DNA from: a virus
IMG/VR virus record: IMGVR_UViG_3300020438_000102
Location: 1 to 38,856 of that record
Length of the DNA: 38,856 bases
Reading direction: 5' to 3' (one strand)
The position numbers and the translations under genes were made by a program. The notes below the pieces were generated by a model. The model was not told where the DNA came from, did not search any database, and saw only the letters and a list, made by a program, of their open reading frames with translations. Positions within the stretch are counted from its first letter, which is position 1. Each line of letters starts with the position of its first letter. Shown here in pieces: positions 35,733 through 38,856 of this stretch.

Positions 35733-37640
35733 ATGAGTTATCAATTAAACAAAACAGACGGAACATTACTTACTGAACTTATAGACGGGCAAATTAATAC
35801 AACTTCTACTAACCTTGTACTAGTTGGCAGAAATTTTACTGGTTATGGTGAGTATTTTAACGAAAACTTTATCCGCTTGTTAGAAAATTTTAGTAACACT
35901 GCCGCACCAAGCAATCCTTTAACAGGGCAACTTTGGTACGATACCTCCGGTCAAAGACTACAAGTATACGACGGCACTACGTGGAAAGCATCAGGCGGCC
36001 CATATGTACAAAATACTCGTCCGCAAATGATCGCAGGCGATCTGTGGATAGATAATCTTAACAATCAAGTTTATGCATTTGATGGCTCAGATTTAATTTT
36101 AATTGGTCCTGAATACAGTCAACAACAAGGCGTAAGCGGATTTCAAATTGAAAGTATTCTTGATACACAGTCTAGATCAAGAACAGTAGCAAGTTTGTAT
36201 ATTGGCGGCGAAAGAGTTGCAATTACAAGTGCGTTAACATTTACACCAGTTTACAGTCAGCGTGTGTTAGAGCTAGTTACAGATAGTAATCCAGATGGCA
36301 TTATATACGAAGGTATGAATATCATTGATAGTACTAATTTTAAATTCTATGGTACAGCAAGCGGAGCAAATGCTCTTATTACAGGAGCAGGTGTTACAAG
36401 GACAGCTGATCAATTTTTACCATCTGATGCTAATGGAGTAACAGTTGGTACACTGACAGTACAAAACTCAGGCGGTGTAACAATAGGTTTATCACAGAAC
36501 CATGTGCAAAAAGTAGTCGGTCCAAGATTTTATTTTGAAAATCAGTTATTAGATAACGATATTAGTATGCGTGTAAGAACAACACCATCTGGCGCAATTA
36601 TTGTAGATGCATTATATATTGATGCTTCTGAAGAAAAGATTGGTATATTTACTAACACACCGCAGTATACTTTAGATGTTACAGGCGATTTACGTGTTAC
36701 TGGTAATATGCTAGTTGAAGGCGACACAACAACTGTAGAAACTGCCGTCCTCAAAGTAGAAGACAAAAACATTGAATTAGGACATGTTGCAGGCGATACG
36801 CCTACTTATGGTAACAACGCAACTGTTAGCGGTGGTGGCTTAACATTATTATCAAGCGACACTAATAAAACTTTTACATGGGAAACTACTGCAAATGCGT
36901 GGACGTCCAGTGTAAATTTAGATCTAAGCGATACAGCAACTTCGTACAAAATTGGTAACGTAGAAAAAGTATTAAATGATAGATTAGGTTCAAGTATAAT
37001 ATATGCAACAGGATTAGTAAGAGTTGGCACACTAGAATATTTAAACGTTGATAGTATGGGGCTAGACAGTAATACATTTCAAAGTTCAATTTCATTAAAT
37101 ATCGCCGCTGGCGGCGTGGACGGAGACGGCAGAGGCATAAACATTACAGGTGCAGGTGATATACATATTACTGATGCACAAAAAATTACAGGCATGGCAG
37201 ATCCTACAGCAAATCAAGATGCTGCTACAAAATACTATGCTGATAATACCGTAGCAACCGAAACTATAGTGTTCTCTATGGACATTACTGGACTAGGCTC
37301 TGGTGCTACACTATACGATAATATGATTACTTATTTAAATGATTTATATCCTGCAGCTTTAGAAAATAATCTAAAATTTGCAAAGATACACACAACTTCT
37401 TATGCAGGTGCAACTGTAAGCGGTATTAATATTACCGTAGCACCTAATAATACTGGTGTGCTTGAAAAGTCCTTTATTGATGTTGATTTAGCAGGCGGCG
37501 GCACAGGAACAGTAATACAAGATATTGTTTCTAACTCTAGTGCATCGGGTAATGCTGTTTTAACACCAACTAGGTCTATGATAACGTTCCGTTCAGACGG
37601 AAGCGTATGGCAATATGTAAGCGAAACTACATATCCATAA
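35733..37640 (+). CDS. tail fibre-like structural protein, second of three paralogues
   Basis: A 635-residue protein. The first 135 residues repeat the adaptor of the preceding gene: FTGYGEYFNENFIRLLENFS, GQLWYDTSGQRLQVYDGTTW and GDLWIDNLNNQVYAFDG. The middle carries the phage fibre pattern YTLDVTGDLRVTGNMLVEGD and VLKVEDKNIELGHV, common in fibre shafts. It lacks the tail-collar domain of its neighbour; its C-terminal part (about 510-635) is different and not recognised, so it probably has another tip. Start is one base after the upstream stop (TAA-G-ATG). Receptor binding is inferred from the modular build, not seen. Confidence 0.75.
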   Translation: MSYQLNKTDGTLLTELIDGQINTTSTNLVLVGRNFTGYGEYFNENFIRLLENFSNTAAPSNPLTGQLWYDTSGQRLQVYDGTTWKASGGPYVQNTRPQMIAGDLWIDNLNNQVYAFDGSDLILIGPEYSQQQGVSGFQIESILDTQSRSRTVASLYIGGERVAITSALTFTPVYSQRVLELVTDSNPDGIIYEGMNIIDSTNFKFYGTASGANALITGAGVTRTADQFLPSDANGVTVGTLTVQNSGGVTIGLSQNHVQKVVGPRFYFENQLLDNDISMRVRTTPSGAIIVDALYIDASEEKIGIFTNTPQYTLDVTGDLRVTGNMLVEGDTTTVETAVLKVEDKNIELGHVAGDTPTYGNNATVSGGGLTLLSSDTNKTFTWETTANAWTSSVNLDLSDTATSYKIGNVEKVLNDRLGSSIIYATGLVRVGTLEYLNVDSMGLDSNTFQSSISLNIAAGGVDGDGRGINITGAGDIHITDAQKITGMADPTANQDAATKYYADNTVATETIVFSMDITGLGSGATLYDNMITYLNDLYPAALENNLKFAKIHTTSYAGATVSGINITVAPNNTGVLEKSFIDVDLAGGGTGTVIQDIVSNSSASGNAVLTPTRSMITFRSDGSVWQYVSETTYP

Positions 37641-37644
37641 ATTG

Positions 37645-37652
37645 AATAAATA
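37645..37652 (+). promoter_or_regulatory. late promoter element AATAAATA before the third fibre gene
   Basis: AATAAATA lies in the 41-base gap between fibre genes, 30 bases before the next ATG, with a ribosome site AGGGG (37668-37672) in between. Only the first base differs from the T4 late element. Confidence 0.62.
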
Positions 37653-37681
37653 AGTATAATACACTTTAGGGGTTCGACAGA

Positions 37682-38856
37682 ATGGCATATCAAATTGATA
37701 GATACAATAATACACTGCTCACAACAGTAGAAGATGGTACAGTTGATCAAACAACTGACCTTAAATTCATAGGTAAAAACTATGCAGGCTACGGCGAAAT
37801 ACAAAATGAAAACTTTTTGTTTTTGCTAGAAAACTTTGCTGGAGCAAATCAACCACCAAGAGCGATCACTGGCCAGGTATGGTTTGATACAGGAAACAGT
37901 AAGCTTAAATTTTACGACGGCACACAATGGCGAGGCACAGGCGGCGCAGAAATCAGTGCAACTCAACCAGCAGGATTAACAGTAGGAGATTTTTGGTGGG
38001 ACAGTGCAAATGATCAACTTTATGTGTACAACAGTACTGCATTTATTTTAATTGGTCCACAAAACGCTGGCGAAGGCGTAACACAGATGCAAAGTCGTGA
38101 AGTATTAGATGATCAAGCAGGCTCAAGAAGCATTATTACAGGTACAATAAATGATGAAGTTGTAATGGTAGTTAGCCCCTCTGCCTTTACACTTGATAGT
38201 GTACAAAATCCAATTAACGGATTTACATTTATACAAAGAGGTATAACACTTATAAATTCTGCTAGCGGCGAAACATCTACAACCCATAGATATTGGGGTA
38301 CATCTTCAGATTCAGATAAATTAGGCGGATTTAGTGCTAGTGATTTTATTAGAACTAGTAATCCTAATTTTAACACAACAGTAACTTTTACTGACTTAGG
38401 CTTACAAGTTGGCGACAGTCAAGACTTACATATTAAAGTTGAAAATGGTACAGAAGCTGTAATTTCAAATGTTACAGGTTTAAATAGCAAAATTAAATTT
38501 AAAGCTACTAATAGCATAGGTACAGAAACGCATGTGGCCACAATATCGGGCGGCGGACTTTTACCAGCAATTAACAATAGTTTTGATTTAGGATCTGCTT
38601 CATTATTATGGAATGACGTATATGCAACAAACTTTGTTGGCACAGCATCGCAGGCAGCTTCACTTAACGATGGCTCAGGAAACTTTAGGACTGCTTCAGT
38701 AGCAGTTTCAAATAATACTGTAGTTGTAAGAGATGCTACAGGTAATATTGCAGCAAATTTATTCCAAGGTACAGCAACGCAAGCAAGATATGCTGACTTA
38801 GCAGAAAAATATTCTACAGCAGAAGATCTTGCTCCTGGCACAGTAGTTTGTGTTGG
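37682..38856 (+). CDS. tail fibre-like structural protein, third paralogue, partial at window end
   Basis: About 391 codons are visible and the frame stays open to the right edge. It starts at ATG 37682 after AGGGG. Residues 1-135 repeat the shared adaptor: KNYAGYGEIQNENFLFLLEN, GQVWFDTGNSKLKFYDGTQW and GDFWWDSANDQLYVYN. The middle has fibre-shaft patterns such as LLPAINNSFDLGSASLLWND. The last visible residues (YADLAEKYSTAEDLAPGTVV) match the start of the C-terminal domain that many phage fibres and spikes carry, where an intramolecular chaperone or self-cleaving module often follows. That part lies outside the window, so its nature cannot be settled here. Confidence 0.78.
   Translation, partial: MAYQIDRYNNTLLTTVEDGTVDQTTDLKFIGKNYAGYGEIQNENFLFLLENFAGANQPPRAITGQVWFDTGNSKLKFYDGTQWRGTGGAEISATQPAGLTVGDFWWDSANDQLYVYNSTAFILIGPQNAGEGVTQMQSREVLDDQAGSRSIITGTINDEVVMVVSPSAFTLDSVQNPINGFTFIQRGITLINSASGETSTTHRYWGTSSDSDKLGGFSASDFIRTSNPNFNTTVTFTDLGLQVGDSQDLHIKVENGTEAVISNVTGLNSKIKFKATNSIGTETHVATISGGGLLPAINNSFDLGSASLLWNDVYATNFVGTASQAASLNDGSGNFRTASVAVSNNTVVVRDATGNIAANLFQGTATQARYADLAEKYSTAEDLAPGTVVCV

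Noticed and set aside
37103-37116. CGCCGC-TG-GCGGCG inverted repeat in the second fibre gene
   Set aside because: The loop is too small for the full stem and the sequence follows from Ala/Gly codons; no further sign of function.
37668-37685. GGGGTTCGAC resembling a tRNA T-arm
   Set aside because: No matching 3' stem, acceptor or anticodon arm is present; AGGGG acts as the ribosome site for the third fibre gene.

Overview
This window is part of a T4-like (myovirus) marine phage genome. The evidence is a set of T4 core proteins recognisable from sequence: gp46/gp47 recombination nuclease, gp55 late sigma factor, and baseplate proteins gp48, gp53, gp5, gp25 and gp6. The DNA is strongly A+T-rich, with AGA-dominated arginine usage and a protein style seen in marine T4-like phages. 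That suggests a host such as Pelagibacter (SAR11) or Prochlorococcus, but the sequence alone cannot tell these apart, and no photosynthesis or other host-marker gene lies here.

Left block, minus strand, 1-4883. In transcription order it encodes gp55 (4041-4883), then gp47 (2966-3982) and gp46 (1195-2964), an unrecognised 67-residue protein (984-1187), a putative 2OG-Fe(II) oxygenase (338-994), and the start of a GIY-YIG nuclease-like gene that runs off the window (1-324). Two near-perfect host-type sigma70 promoters are visible, one before gp55 (TTGACA-17-TATAAT) and one before gp47 (TTGACA-17-TATACT). Host RNA polymerase should therefore read this block before late genes are on.

Right block, plus strand, 4959-38856. 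This is one long virion-structure module. It starts with the tail tube/baseplate proteins gp48 and gp53. A central hub set follows: a 1042-residue probable hub protein, a lysozyme-like protein, and a gp5 homologue with a C-terminal M15-type peptidase. Next come the wedge proteins gp25 and gp6, the latter ending in a Ser/Gly minisatellite. Then comes a single 15.5-kb gene for a 5168-residue multidomain protein at the gp7 position, a 200-residue structural protein, and at least three tandem fibre-like genes sharing one N-terminal adaptor domain. Late-promoter-like octamers (AATAAATA, CATAAATA, weaker ACTAAATA) lie 20-30 bases before four of these genes. Many gene junctions overlap as TAATG.

The two blocks diverge from the 75-bp gap at 4884-4958. 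There the host-type promoter of the late sigma gene abuts a late-type motif facing the structural genes, a compact early-to-late switch. The items most worth a second look are the giant mosaic protein, the split set of peptidoglycan hydrolases in the hub, the divergent switch, and the fibre paralogue array. No RNA genes, CRISPR arrays or mobile elements were found, apart from the partial GIY-YIG gene.
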